Shown piece by piece: positions 35,463 to 43,800 of a DNA stretch of 64,000 nucleotides; position 1 is the stretch's first letter; each line of letters starts with the position of its first letter. The translations under genes and the position numbers were made by a program. Source of the stretch: Rhizobium sp. AQ_MP (GTDB lineage Bacteria; Pseudomonadota; Alphaproteobacteria; Rhizobiales; Rhizobiaceae); the NCBI RefSeq assembly GCF_014237835.1, contig NZ_JACJVI010000008.1:186001-250000 (forward strand). The letters run 5' to 3'. Below the pieces are notes generated by a model. That model saw nothing but the letters and a program-made list of their open reading frames with translations. It was not told the origin of the DNA and made no database searches.

Positions 35463-36248
35463 ATGACTTCGACGATCAAGACCGCCGCCATGCTCGCCAT
35501 CGGCGACGAACTCCTGTCCGGCCGCACCAAGGACAAGAATATCGGCCACCTCGCCGACCTGCTGACGGTTGCCGGCATCGATCTGAAGGAGGTCCGCATC
35601 GTCGCCGACGAGGAGGAGGCGATCGTCGAGGCGCTGAATGCGCTCAGGTCGAAATACACCTATGTCTTCACGTCGGGCGGCATCGGTCCGACCCATGACG
35701 ACATCACCGCAGACTCCGTCTCGAAGGCCTTCGGCGTGCCTTGCCTGCATGATCCGGACGCCATGAAGCTGCTCGGCGACATGTATGCCGGACGGGGGCT
35801 GGAGTTCACCGAGGCCCGCCAGCGCATGGCGCGCATGCCTGAAGGCAGCCGCCACATCCCGAACCCGGTGTCGACCGCCCCCGGCTTCATCATCGGCAAT
35901 GTGCATGTCATGGCCGGCGTTCCGCAGGTCTTCCAGGCGATGATGGCGCATGTCATCGAAACCCTGCCGGCCGGCCAGCGGGTTCTCTCCCGCTCCATCG
36001 CCTGCCCCTTCGGCGAGGGCGATATCGGCACGGCACTCGGGGCGATCCAGAAGGCGCATCCCGAAACCTCGATCGGCTCCTACCCGCATTTCGACGGCCG
36101 ACGCTTCTCGACGGAGCTCATCGTCCGGGCGCGCGATCAGGCGATCGTCGATGCGGCCGCGGCGGAAGTGGAGGCGATGATCGAAGCGATCCGGAACGAG
36201 AAGGATGCGGCCGCCAAACGCGATCTCGGCACCGGCGAGGTGGCCTGA
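35463..36248 (+). CDS. MoCF/CinA-type molybdopterin-binding domain protein
   Basis: 261 residues built on a MoaB/Mog-type fold: AAMLAIGDELLSGRTKDKN, then TSGGIGPTHDDITADSVSKAFG, the classic molybdopterin-binding glycine block, and a C-terminal tail. It corresponds to the N-terminal part of CinA without the C-terminal amidohydrolase half, a common alphaproteobacterial short form. The role is likely in nucleotide or cofactor metabolism (CinA proteins also act as ADP-ribose pyrophosphatases), but this is inference. Upstream frame to 35358 rejected. Confidence 0.8.
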   Translation: MTSTIKTAAMLAIGDELLSGRTKDKNIGHLADLLTVAGIDLKEVRIVADEEEAIVEALNALRSKYTYVFTSGGIGPTHDDITADSVSKAFGVPCLHDPDAMKLLGDMYAGRGLEFTEARQRMARMPEGSRHIPNPVSTAPGFIIGNVHVMAGVPQVFQAMMAHVIETLPAGQRVLSRSIACPFGEGDIGTALGAIQKAHPETSIGSYPHFDGRRFSTELIVRARDQAIVDAAAAEVEAMIEAIRNEKDAAAKRDLGTGEVA

Positions 36249-36260
36249 TGCCCTTGCCAC

Positions 36261-36274
36261 TTGACTGAGGTCAA
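36261..36274. promoter_or_regulatory. FNR/FixK-type anaerobox upstream of the universal stress protein gene
   Basis: TTGAC-TGAG-GTCAA is a perfect dyad matching the FNR/FixK pattern TTGAY-N4-RTCAA. If it sits at -41.5, the start of transcription would be about 36309, with a plausible -10 at TAGTTA, 38 bp before the ATG. That is the geometry of a class II activated promoter. Confidence 0.6.
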
Positions 36275-36346
36275 GGCGGAACCGCTCTGCGGAACGCATA
36301 GTTATCCCATGCGGACACTGGATAAGGGCCGCAAGAGGAGACGACC

Positions 36347-37189
36347 ATGGGTTACCGCACACTTCTTGCCATATTGGACACACCGAAAACCACGCAACAG
36401 GTGACGGATTTTGCCGTCGCCATTGCCAACCAGTTTCAATCCCACGTGATCGGCGCCCATGCGGAGGCCGTTGCCATGGTACCGCTCGTTGCTCCGATGG
36501 AGATCCCGGATCCCGCCACGGTCCAGGCGCTGCAGGACATGGCACATCAGGAAACCGAAGGCGTGGAAAAGATCTTCCGCGACATCGGCGGCCGCGAAGG
36601 CCTGTCGCATGAGTGGCGCAGCTTCATCACCTCTTCGGGCTTCAATTCCGCGGCACTGGTTGACAGCGCGCGCAGCGCGGATCTCGTGATCGCCGCACAG
36701 GGCGAAAGCGGCCTTCTGTCGGACAGCCGCTCGGAGCTGGAGAGCTTCCTGTTCGAGAGCGGGCGGCCGGTGCTGCTGATCCCGCATATCCTCAAGCAAC
36801 CGAAACCGATCCGCCGGGTGCTGGTCGCCTGGAACGGATCGCGCGAGGCGGCGCGTGCCACCTTCGATGCCCTGCCCTTCCTGAAGGCGGCCGAAACCGT
36901 CGAGATCTTCACGGTCGACGCGCCCGACACTTCGAGCCAGAGCGGGTCCATGGCCGGGGCAGAGATCGCCGCCACGCTGGCCCGTCACGGGATCAAGGTC
37001 ACGCTGACGGCCTCTGAAAAGAGCGGCCTTGATCCGGCAATGGCGATTGAGAACCGCCTTTCGGACAGTTCGATTGACCTTCTCGTCATGGGGGCCTATG
37101 GCAACAAGCGCTGGTGGGAAATCCTGTTCGGCGGCGTCACCCGCACGCTGCTTGATTCGATGACGGCGCTGACGCTGCTGTCGCGATGA
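36347..37189 (+). CDS. Tandem-domain universal stress protein
   Basis: 280 residues with two UspA-type domains. The second has the ATP-binding pattern GAYGNKRWWEILFGGVT, matching G-2x-G-9x-G-(S/T); the first is degenerate. RBS AGGAGA precedes the ATG. The FNR/FixK-type box upstream suggests induction under low oxygen, as known for several Usp genes of rhizobia. Function in stress survival is inferred from the family. Confidence 0.87.
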   Translation: MGYRTLLAILDTPKTTQQVTDFAVAIANQFQSHVIGAHAEAVAMVPLVAPMEIPDPATVQALQDMAHQETEGVEKIFRDIGGREGLSHEWRSFITSSGFNSAALVDSARSADLVIAAQGESGLLSDSRSELESFLFESGRPVLLIPHILKQPKPIRRVLVAWNGSREAARATFDALPFLKAAETVEIFTVDAPDTSSQSGSMAGAEIAATLARHGIKVTLTASEKSGLDPAMAIENRLSDSSIDLLVMGAYGNKRWWEILFGGVTRTLLDSMTALTLLSR

Positions 37190-37323
37190 CGCGAGGCGAT
37201 TAACCGCCGCAACAACATCACGCCGGCGATTGCATCGCCGGCAGCCGGGCCGTGCAGACGGTTCGGATCTCTGCCAACATCAACCTCTATCTTCAAAATC
37301 CGTATCCCGTCGGTCTCGTGCCC

Positions 37324-38376
37324 ATGTCTCGCGTCCCTTTCCGGCGCATGCTTGTTTCGCTAGCGCTGCTGCTTCTCTTGGCGGCGGCAGCCTTCATGAT
37401 GCGTGGTCTGCTCGATCAGGATCTCGATCGGCACAGGTCCGAGGCTTTCGACTTTTCGAACGGGGATACACGGCGGGCCGGAAGGCTGTGGCTCCCCGCT
37501 GGAGAGGAGACCGACAAGGCGCCGGTGGCAGCCGTGGTGCTGGTGCATGGCGACGGCCCGCAAGACCGGACCTCCGACAATGGCTATGCGCCGCTGATCA
37601 ACAGCCTGCTGGACGCCGGCATCGCTGTCGCCTCCTGGGACAAGCCGGGCATCGGCGCTTCGTCCGGCGACTGGCTGGCACAATCCATGCAAGAGCGGGC
37701 CGACGAAACAGCGGCGGCGCTTGCGGCCCTCAGAGCGAGGTTCCCGGGTGTTGCGACCGGCGCGCTCGGTTTTTCCCAAGCCGGATGGGTGCTGCCGAAA
37801 CTGCGTGCGCCGCAGGCCGATTTCCTTGTTCTCGCCGGGCCTGCCATCTCCTGGATCGATCAGGCACGGTATTTCCGCATCACCTCCCATGTGCGGGACG
37901 GCATGGATCGAGGCACTGCCGAGAGGGCGGCCGACGCCCAGGCGCTGCGCGACAAAGTGGACTTCGGCCCGCAGGCTGATGAGGACGCCATCCGGCGGAC
38001 GGGTCTCACCCCTGCCCGCCATGCCTTTGTCCGGCGCAATCTGCACGCCGACGCAACCCAGGACCTTCGTGGACTTGACATCCCGCTGCTGGCGATCTGG
38101 GGCACGGAGGACATGAATGTCGACGCGAAGGGCGATTCCGAGATCTATCGAACCGTCCTCGCCGGTCGGGCAGATACACAGGTGGTCTTGGTGCCGAATG
38201 CGACCCACGGCCTGCTGAAAGCCGATGTCTATAATGCCCAACTTGTCTCCGAATGGTCGACGGCCCGCATCCTGCGTTTTCTTGTTGAAGGTCGCCGTGC
38301 CTATGCCCCGTCAGCGCTCGATACCATCACCGGCTTCATCCAAGCGCATAGCCGCGCTCGGGCGGATCATCGCTGA
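37324..38376 (+). CDS. Exported alpha/beta hydrolase
   Basis: N-terminal signal/anchor (LVSLALLLLLAAAAFMM) followed by an alpha/beta hydrolase with HGDGPQDRT (oxyanion block), GFSQAGW as GxSxG nucleophile turn and a C-terminal ATHGLL with the likely catalytic His. Resembles serine aminopeptidase S33/dienelactone-hydrolase-like exported hydrolases. ATG 37324 is chosen; the frame opens at GTG 37252 without a signal. Substrate unknown. The gene is downstream of the stress protein but 135 bp apart. Confidence 0.72.
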   Translation: MSRVPFRRMLVSLALLLLLAAAAFMMRGLLDQDLDRHRSEAFDFSNGDTRRAGRLWLPAGEETDKAPVAAVVLVHGDGPQDRTSDNGYAPLINSLLDAGIAVASWDKPGIGASSGDWLAQSMQERADETAAALAALRARFPGVATGALGFSQAGWVLPKLRAPQADFLVLAGPAISWIDQARYFRITSHVRDGMDRGTAERAADAQALRDKVDFGPQADEDAIRRTGLTPARHAFVRRNLHADATQDLRGLDIPLLAIWGTEDMNVDAKGDSEIYRTVLAGRADTQVVLVPNATHGLLKADVYNAQLVSEWSTARILRFLVEGRRAYAPSALDTITGFIQAHSRARADHR

Positions 38377-38522
38377 TCCAGCCGATCGTCGCCTTTAAAA
38401 AATTCCCCGAGTCGCTGCTGCCGGCTGTGAATCGACGCGAATTTGGAACCCTGACAATTTCCATGCCGGAAGAACTGGATTATTGAGTCGCTTTTCCCGA
38501 CGCAGCACCGGAGCCTGCCCCC

Positions 38523-39020
38523 ATGTCCCTTCCCGATAAAGCCTTCCCCGTTTCCTGGGATCAGTTCCACCGCGATGCGCGCGCGCTTGCCTGGCGCCTT
38601 GCCGGCCTCGGCCAGGAGTTCCGCGCCATCGTCTGCATCACCCGCGGCGGCCTCGTGCCGGCAGCGATCATTTCGCGCGAGCTCAACATCCGACTGATCG
38701 AGACGGTCTGCATCGCGTCCTACCACGACTACGTCAACCAGGGCGAAATGAACCTGCTCAAGGGTATTTCGGAAGAACTGAAGGTCAACGGCGGCGAAGG
38801 CGTGCTGGTTGTCGACGACCTGACGGACACCGGCAAGACGGCGCTTGAGGTGCGCGAGATGATGCCGAAGGCGCATTTTGCCTGCGTCTATGCCAAGCCC
38901 AAGGGCGTCCCAACCATTGACACCTTTGTGACCGAGGTCAGCCAGGACACCTGGATCTACTTTCCCTGGGACATGGGCTTCACCTATCAGGAACCGATCG
39001 CCAAGGGCTCCAAGGGCTGA
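38523..39020 (+). CDS. gpt: Xanthine-guanine phosphoribosyltransferase
   Basis: Purine salvage enzyme converting xanthine or guanine and PRPP to the nucleotide. The PRPP-binding motif [14 protein letters not shown] lies around residue 95, preceded by the [10 protein letters not shown] loop at about 38. Length 165 is normal, and FPWDMGF near the C-terminus closes the fold. A strong terminator follows immediately. Confidence 0.93.
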   Translation: MSLPDKAFPVSWDQFHRDARALAWRLAGLGQEFRAIVCITRGGLVPAAIISRELNIRLIETVCIASYHDYVNQGEMNLLKGISEELKVNGGEGVLVVDDLTDTGKTALEVREMMPKAHFACVYAKPKGVPTIDTFVTEVSQDTWIYFPWDMGFTYQEPIAKGSKG

Positions 39021-39047
39021 AAAACACCAAAGCGTCGAGCTTTTCTC

Positions 39048-39075
39048 ACCCGCCTCCCATGAGGCGGGTTTTTTA
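39048..39075 (+). terminator. Rho-independent terminator of gpt
   Basis: Stem acccgcctc / gaggcgggt with a CCAT loop, followed by a run of T residues. Confidence 0.92.
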
Positions 39076-39157
39076 TTGGCCCGGGTCACGTTCGTCGGAC
39101 CCGGCCTCATCGACACGTCTGCGCCTCCCGGTTTCGCCGCCGTCTTTCCGCGCGGGC

Positions 39158-39182
39158 GGAACAAAAGCCCCCCTCGACCGTA
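39158..39182 (+). promoter_or_regulatory. Weak EcfG-like promoter upstream of the DUF2231 gene
   Basis: GGAAC, 16-bp spacer, CGTA (one mismatch to CGTT), about 40 bp before the ATG at 39222. Confidence 0.35.
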
Positions 39183-39221
39183 TGGCTTTCATGTTCCACC
39201 CCCAACGGTAGAGATCGATTG

Positions 39222-39659
39222 ATGGCCATCCATTCACCGCCCGCCGCCAGAAACGCCTATCCGCTTTCGGCGCTGTTCGTTCCCTTTCCCTTCGTCTGCT
39301 TCACGCTGACGCTGATCACCGACATCCTCTACTGGCGAACTTCGCATCTGATGTGGAGCAACTTCTCCGACTGGCTGTTGTTCTTCGGACTGATCTTCGG
39401 CGCGTTTTCGGTCATCGCCGGGCTGATCGACCTTGCAAGGCCGGCGACCAGGGCCCTCAGACCGGGATGGCTCGCCGTCGTCGCCTATGTGGCAGTCCTG
39501 GTTCTCGCCATCATCAACAGCTTCATCCATGCCGGAGACGGCTGGACCGCGATCGTCCCTTACGGGCTCACGGCCTCCGCCGTCACGGTCATCGCGATGA
39601 TTGCCTGTGTCTATCTCACCGCCGAACAACGCAGCGCCGACGCCTGGAGGACGCCATGA
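39222..39659 (+). CDS. DUF2231 family inner-membrane protein
   Basis: 145 residues with four hydrophobic helices (PLSALFVPFPFVCFTLTLIT, WLLFFGLIFGAFSVIAGLID, GWLAVVAYVAVLVLAIINSF, YGLTASAVTVIAMIACVYLT). This is the DUF2231 pattern, predicted membrane proteins often beside sugar or heme-type dehydrogenases. Its stop overlaps the next start in ATGA, so the two are translationally coupled. A GTG/TTG start one codon earlier is open, but ATG 39222 is taken. Confidence 0.85.
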   Translation: MAIHSPPAARNAYPLSALFVPFPFVCFTLTLITDILYWRTSHLMWSNFSDWLLFFGLIFGAFSVIAGLIDLARPATRALRPGWLAVVAYVAVLVLAIINSFIHAGDGWTAIVPYGLTASAVTVIAMIACVYLTAEQRSADAWRTP

Positions 39660-41359
39660 CCCGCAAGCACCTTACCCTCCGTCACGCGGCCCTCGCCTCG
39701 ACCGCCGTCCTGTTGCTGGCGATCAGCGGCTGCAGCGACGACAACGAAAACTTCGATGTTTCGACCCAGATCGGCCCGGATCCGGTGCTTCCCGAACCGT
39801 CCCAGGACCTCCTGCCCGACCTCAAGGTTGCCGAGGTGGTCGGCTGGGCGGAGAACGAGACGCCTGCCGTCGTCGACGGTTTTGCCATCTCCGCCTATGC
39901 GAGGGACCTCGCCAATCCGCGCACCCTGCACACCCTGCCGAATGGCGACGTGCTGGTCGTGCAGAGCAAGGCCCCGCCGGGCAAGCCGGTCGAGCGGCCG
40001 AAAGATGTCATCCGTGACTTCATCATGGCCTTTGCGGCCGGCAGTGGCGGGGACAAGCCGACCAACCTCATCACCCTGCTGCGCGATACGGATCGGGACG
40101 GCACCGTCGATGAGCGCCATGATCTGCTGACCGATCTCAACTCGCCCTTCGGCCTTGCCTATGTCGATGACACCCTTTACGTGGCCGCCGCCGATGCCGT
40201 GCTTGCCTATGACTACCAGCTCGGCCAGAACGAGATCACCACGCCGCCGCGGGTCCTGACGCCCCTGCCCGGCGGGCCGATCAATCACCATTGGACCAAG
40301 GATCTGGCGCTGAGCCCGGACGGCCGATTCCTCTATGCCTCCGTCGGCTCCAATTCCAATGCCGGCGAGCGCGGGCTCGAAGCGGAAAAGGGCCGCGCAG
40401 CGATCTGGCAGATCGATCGGGAGACGGGGGCCTCACGCGTCTACGCGTCCGGACTGCGCAACCCGAATGGCCTTACCTTCAATCCGGAGAGCGGCGCGCT
40501 CTGGACCGTCGTCAACGAGCGCGACGAACTCGGCCCCAATCTGGTGCCGGATTACATGACATCCGTTCAGGATCGCGGCTTTTACGGCTGGCCCTGGAGC
40601 TATTTCGGCAACCATGTCGATCCCCGCCTGCATCCGCCTCGTCCCGACATGGTCGAGCAGGCCATCAAACCCGATTACGCGCTGTCCAGCCATGTGGCTG
40701 CCCTCGGCCTTGCATTCTCGATGGGCATGGCGATGCCGGAAGCCTATGCCAACGGTGCCTTTGTCGGCAATCGCGGCAGTTGGAACCGCAGCCAGTTCAA
40801 CGGCTACAAGGTGCTCTATGTGCCCTTCGAGAACGGCAGGCCCACCGGCGAAGCGCGAGACGTGGTGACCGGCTTCCTCGACGCCGAAGCAGAGGAAGCC
40901 CATGGTCGTCCGGTCGGTCTGGGCTTTGATGGCACCGGAGCATTGCTGATTGCCGACGATGCAGGCAACACCGTATGGCGTGTCGCTGCCCAGGATGCGG
41001 CCGCCCTGGCGGAGCCGATCGGCACGGATCAGATGCCCCCTGGGTCACCCGTTGCCGAAGAGCAGGCCGCCGCCGCAGAAGCCGTTGAAGGTGCAACGCC
41101 GTCCACCGCACCGGCTGCGCCAACAACGGCCACGGATGCGCCTGCATCCGGCAGCGCCCCGGCCCCGGATGCCTCGGCGTCGCCCACCGCGCCGCCCCCC
41201 GCCGAGGATCCGGCTGTCGCACCGACACCGGATGCCCCCGCCAATACAGGCGACGGCACGCTGGCCGCGCCGACGCCCCCGCAGACGGATGTCCCTGCGA
41301 CAGGACCGGAAGGTGGCGTGCAGGATGCCAACCCACCTTCGGCGCCCACACAGCCATGA
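39656..41359 (+). CDS. Lipoprotein of the PQQ-dependent L-sorbosone dehydrogenase-like family, with Pro/Ala-rich tail
   Basis: 567 residues. An N-terminal lipobox (LLAISGC, Cys26) is followed by a six-bladed beta-propeller of the soluble glucose/sorbosone dehydrogenase type: NPRTLHTLPNGDVLV, SPFGLAYVDDTLYVAA, INHHWTKDLALSPDGR, SGLRNPNGLTFNPESG and FVGNRGSWNRSQFNGYKV. The last about 120 residues are an extreme Ala/Pro/Thr-rich tail rarely seen in the family, perhaps a wall- or surface-spanning linker. It is coupled to the DUF2231 gene. PQQ use is inferred from the family. Confidence 0.82.
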   Translation: MTRKHLTLRHAALASTAVLLLAISGCSDDNENFDVSTQIGPDPVLPEPSQDLLPDLKVAEVVGWAENETPAVVDGFAISAYARDLANPRTLHTLPNGDVLVVQSKAPPGKPVERPKDVIRDFIMAFAAGSGGDKPTNLITLLRDTDRDGTVDERHDLLTDLNSPFGLAYVDDTLYVAAADAVLAYDYQLGQNEITTPPRVLTPLPGGPINHHWTKDLALSPDGRFLYASVGSNSNAGERGLEAEKGRAAIWQIDRETGASRVYASGLRNPNGLTFNPESGALWTVVNERDELGPNLVPDYMTSVQDRGFYGWPWSYFGNHVDPRLHPPRPDMVEQAIKPDYALSSHVAALGLAFSMGMAMPEAYANGAFVGNRGSWNRSQFNGYKVLYVPFENGRPTGEARDVVTGFLDAEAEEAHGRPVGLGFDGTGALLIADDAGNTVWRVAAQDAAALAEPIGTDQMPPGSPVAEEQAAAAEAVEGATPSTAPAAPTTATDAPASGSAPAPDASASPTAPPPAEDPAVAPTPDAPANTGDGTLAAPTPPQTDVPATGPEGGVQDANPPSAPTQP

Positions 41360-41385
41360 GAGCTGCTGCAGCTCGTCGATCAGGA

Positions 41386-41417
41386 AAAGCCCCCTCACCA
41401 TCGGCGAAGGGGCTTTA
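41386..41417. terminator. Possible terminator between convergent genes
   Basis: aaagcccc / ggggcttt stem around a 16-nt loop, in the gap between the two convergent stops. Its T run is short, so it is a weak candidate. Confidence 0.4.
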
Positions 41418-41453
41418 CCGTGGACTGGTCGGTCTTTGTGATTTGCGTTTGTG

Positions 41454-41993
41454 TCAGGCGGGGATCCGACGATCGTAATCGTCCTTGAGCCTCAGCCATC
41501 CGTCCCAGAAGGGGTCCGCCTGCCTGCCAGTCAGCTTTGCCGCGAGGATGTCGAGATGCATGTGCCAACCGGCCCCGACCATAAGCAGATTTGCCCGGTC
41601 CGTGATCCGTCTATGCGTGACGGTCAGCAGGACCTCGTCGCCCTCTTCCTTCAGATCGAATGACACCTCGCCGCTTTCGCCCCAGGTGAAGACCAGCCGC
41701 CTGTGCTTGTGAACTTCGAGAATGCGGCTCTTCATCCGCATCTCTTCGCTGAAACCTTCCGGTCGGCTACCGGGCGGATCGGTGAGTTCGTCATTGCGCC
41801 AGACGAGCTCGAAGGTGGCGCCCGCCTTTTCGTCCATGTCTCCGTCGGCCAGCCATTGCCGGCGCATGTCACCTTCGGTCAGATAGCGCCAGATCCGCGA
41901 GGCGGGCCCGGGAAGCAAACGTTCTATCACCAGCGTCGCCGGCTCGGTCACGCGACCATAGGGATCGATGTCCAGTCGTTGTGTCATCGTCAT
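41454..41993 (-). CDS. SRPBCC/AHSA1-family START-like protein
   Basis: 179 residues: lipid-binding START-like fold of the AHSA1 type, with VIERLLPGPASRIWRYLTEGDMRRQWL at the N-terminus, then the GDEVLLTVTHRRI strand and GAGWHMHLDILAAKLTG near the C-terminus. Its ATG overlaps the stop of the ArsR gene (TGA inside ATGA), so the two are one operon. Such ArsR-SRPBCC pairs are common in rhizobia, but the ligand is unknown. Confidence 0.87.
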   Translation of the reverse strand: MTMTQRLDIDPYGRVTEPATLVIERLLPGPASRIWRYLTEGDMRRQWLADGDMDEKAGATFELVWRNDELTDPPGSRPEGFSEEMRMKSRILEVHKHRRLVFTWGESGEVSFDLKEEGDEVLLTVTHRRITDRANLLMVGAGWHMHLDILAAKLTGRQADPFWDGWLRLKDDYDRRIPA

Positions 41994-42352
41994 TCTCCAT
42001 CCTGTTTGTCGTGGGGGAATGCGGCATCCTCCGCGCGGAGGAGCTGTTCGAGGACATCCAGCCGGCCGGTCCAGAAGTGCTCGTAGGCGCTCAGCCACTG
42101 GTGGGCGTCCGCGAGCGGCCCCGGCTCCAGTCGGCAAAGATGGGTGCGACCTCGGACCTCGCGCCTGATCAGCCCGGCCGCCTCCAGCACCTTGATGTGC
42201 TTCGATGCGGCGGCAAGCGACATGGTGAAGGGTTCGGCCAACTCGCCGACGCTTCTTTCCCCATCTGCGAGCGCAGCCAGCATTCGCCGTCGCGTCTCAT
42301 CGCCCAGTGCGTGAAAGATCATGTCCAGAGGATTTTGTGTAATTTCAACCAT
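41990..42352 (-). CDS. ArsR-family transcriptional regulator
   Basis: 120 residues with a winged HTH: RRRMLAALADGERSVGELAEPFTMSLAAASKHIKVLEAAGLI. No CxC metal site is seen in the recognition helix, so a metal-independent ArsR is likely. The ATG at 42352 lies inside an operator palindrome (TTCAACC-ATGT-GGTTGAA), and a -35/-10 pair leaves almost no 5' leader. It probably represses its own operon with the SRPBCC gene. Frame to 42388 starts with TTG in the -35 element and is rejected. Confidence 0.87.
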   Translation of the reverse strand: MVEITQNPLDMIFHALGDETRRRMLAALADGERSVGELAEPFTMSLAAASKHIKVLEAAGLIRREVRGRTHLCRLEPGPLADAHQWLSAYEHFWTGRLDVLEQLLRAEDAAFPHDKQDGE

Positions 42353-42361
42353 GTGGTTGAA
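42344..42361. promoter_or_regulatory. ArsR operator 1, overlapping the regulator start codon
   Basis: TTCAACC-ATGT-GGTTGAA, a perfect 7-bp dyad. The regulator start ATG lies within it. Confidence 0.75.
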
Positions 42362-42384
42362 TATGACCCCGACACGACGCATTG

Positions 42385-42400
42385 TCAACCAATCGGTTTA
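42385..42400. promoter_or_regulatory. ArsR operator 2 and promoter -35 region
   Basis: TCAACC-AATC-GGTTTA shares the half-site with operator 1. The minus-strand -35 TTGACA overlaps it, with a -10 CATATT 17 bp downstream. Confidence 0.65.
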
Positions 42401-42425
42401 ATGAAAGTGCGCCGGTTTCCTTCGC

Positions 42426-42590
42426 TCAGATGAGGAGCAGGCCGCCCAGCACCAGCAGCAGGAACGCTGCGCCAATGACAAGCGACCAGGCCGACAGCGC
42501 GAAGCCGGGCTTGGTCCCGTGATCGGACTGAGCGCTATAGTCCGTCTCCTGCCGCACCTCAGTCTTGCCGTCACCTGAATCCGTTGCCAT
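42426..42590 (-). CDS. Small single-pass membrane protein (54 residues)
   Basis: Too short for simple gene finders but well supported: GGAGG lies at a good distance before the ATG (complement of 42588-42590). The N-terminal half is hydrophilic (MATDSGDGKTEVRQETDY), the C-terminal half one hydrophobic helix (WSLVIGAAFLLLVLGGLLLI). An EcfG-like promoter lies about 30 bp upstream, divergent from the DUF1206 gene, so it is probably a stress-induced membrane peptide. No family recognised. Confidence 0.72.
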   Translation of the reverse strand: MATDSGDGKTEVRQETDYSAQSDHGTKPGFALSAWSLVIGAAFLLLVLGGLLLI

Positions 42591-42622
42591 CCGATCCTCC
42601 GGGGCCGATTGCCTGAGCGGGA

Positions 42623-42647
42623 AACACGCCGATGCCCGTTCGGTTCC
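42623..42647 (-). promoter_or_regulatory. EcfG-like promoter of the small membrane protein
   Basis: On the minus strand GGAAC (42647-42643), 16-bp spacer, TGTT (42626-42623). About 35 bp before the ATG. Confidence 0.55.
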
Positions 42648-42887
42648 GGCGGTGGCCCCGGATGGGGTCGTGCCAAGTGTCGATGATGGGGACCCATGGG
42701 ATCGGCTCGACCGCCCTTTCTGGCTGGGAGAGGTCCGAAGGGTGATCCTGTCGCATCGGTCAAGGAGCTTGACGACGCCGGAGCGGGCGGGAAGCCGAGC
42801 AAAGCTGGGCGCGCCGCGCCTAGCCAGAGACCCGCAATAATCATCCTATCGGTTCCTGTCATCGACACTTGGTATAACGAGCCCAAC

Positions 42888-42912
42888 GGAACCCAGCCTT
42901 CCCTCCTCCGTT
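42888..42912 (+). promoter_or_regulatory. EcfG-type promoter of the DUF1206 gene
   Basis: GGAAC (42888-42892), 16-bp spacer, CGTT (42909-42912), exact consensus; the ATG follows about 27 bp later. Confidence 0.7.
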
Positions 42913-42938
42913 TTCCGTGCAGACAAGGAGAGGGTTTC

Positions 42939-43766
42939 ATGAATACGCGTTCCAAACTTCACCTGATGGCCCGTGCCGGGTATGGCGCGCGCGGCGTCGT
43001 CTTCCTGCTGGTCGCGGCGCTTGCCCTGTTTTCCGGATTTGCGGGCGCCAGGCCCGACACCAATTCGGCGCTGGAAACCCTGCTGCAGCAGCCTTTCGGA
43101 CGGATCTGGATCGGACTGATCGGTCTGGGGCTCGCAGGCTTCGTCATCTGGCGTCTCGCCCAGTCGCTTGGCAATGCCGATGGACAGGATGACGACGCAA
43201 AAGGTTATGCCATTCGCATCGCGCTCTTCGGCAGTGCAATCACCTATGCCGGACTTTCTCTCACCAGCCTGATGATGGCGTTGCAGATGTCGAACGGCAG
43301 TGGCTCCGGCGGTGAAGAAGGGCTTGCGGCCTGGGTCATGGCACAACCCTTTGGCCGCTATCTTGCAGGTGTGATCGGCATCGGCTTCGTGATCGGCGGC
43401 ATCGTCACGGCCATCAAGGGCGTCAAGCGCAGGTTCGGCCGCTATCTGGAACTCGATGCAGAGAAAAACTCGCCGGCCGTGCTGATCTCGATATATGGCC
43501 TCGTCGCCAGGGGCACTGTCTTCGGGATCATTGGTGTATTTTTCCTCTACGCCGCCTTGACCGTCAATCCGGAGCAGGCGGGCGGCATGGCCGAAGCGCT
43601 TGACTGGGTGCGCGGCCTGCCTTTCGGCGGGATCATCTATGCCGTGGTCGCGCTCGGGCTCGCAGCCTTCGGCCTCTACAACTTTGTCGAGGCGCGCTAC
43701 AGGCGCATCCATGCGCCCGATGCTGCCGACATCCGTCGAGAGATTCCGCTTGGCCGCATGCATTGA
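42939..43766 (+). CDS. DUF1206 family membrane protein
   Basis: 275 residues with about six hydrophobic helices in three similar pairs, each beginning with an ARAGYGARGVVFLLVA-type block; this internal repeat and motif define DUF1206. Ribosome site GAGAGGG. The exact EcfG consensus upstream places it in the general-stress regulon. It is head-to-head with the small membrane protein gene. Biochemical function is unknown in the family. Confidence 0.87.
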   Translation: MNTRSKLHLMARAGYGARGVVFLLVAALALFSGFAGARPDTNSALETLLQQPFGRIWIGLIGLGLAGFVIWRLAQSLGNADGQDDDAKGYAIRIALFGSAITYAGLSLTSLMMALQMSNGSGSGGEEGLAAWVMAQPFGRYLAGVIGIGFVIGGIVTAIKGVKRRFGRYLELDAEKNSPAVLISIYGLVARGTVFGIIGVFFLYAALTVNPEQAGGMAEALDWVRGLPFGGIIYAVVALGLAAFGLYNFVEARYRRIHAPDAADIRREIPLGRMH

Positions 43767-43800
43767 TGCACCAGTCCAGACGGACGAGCCTCGCCTGATG

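Noticed and set aside
42696..42938. Longer start for the DUF1206 protein
   Set aside because: The upstream part crosses the EcfG promoter and the inverted repeat, and is unlike the family; ATG 42939 has a ribosome site.
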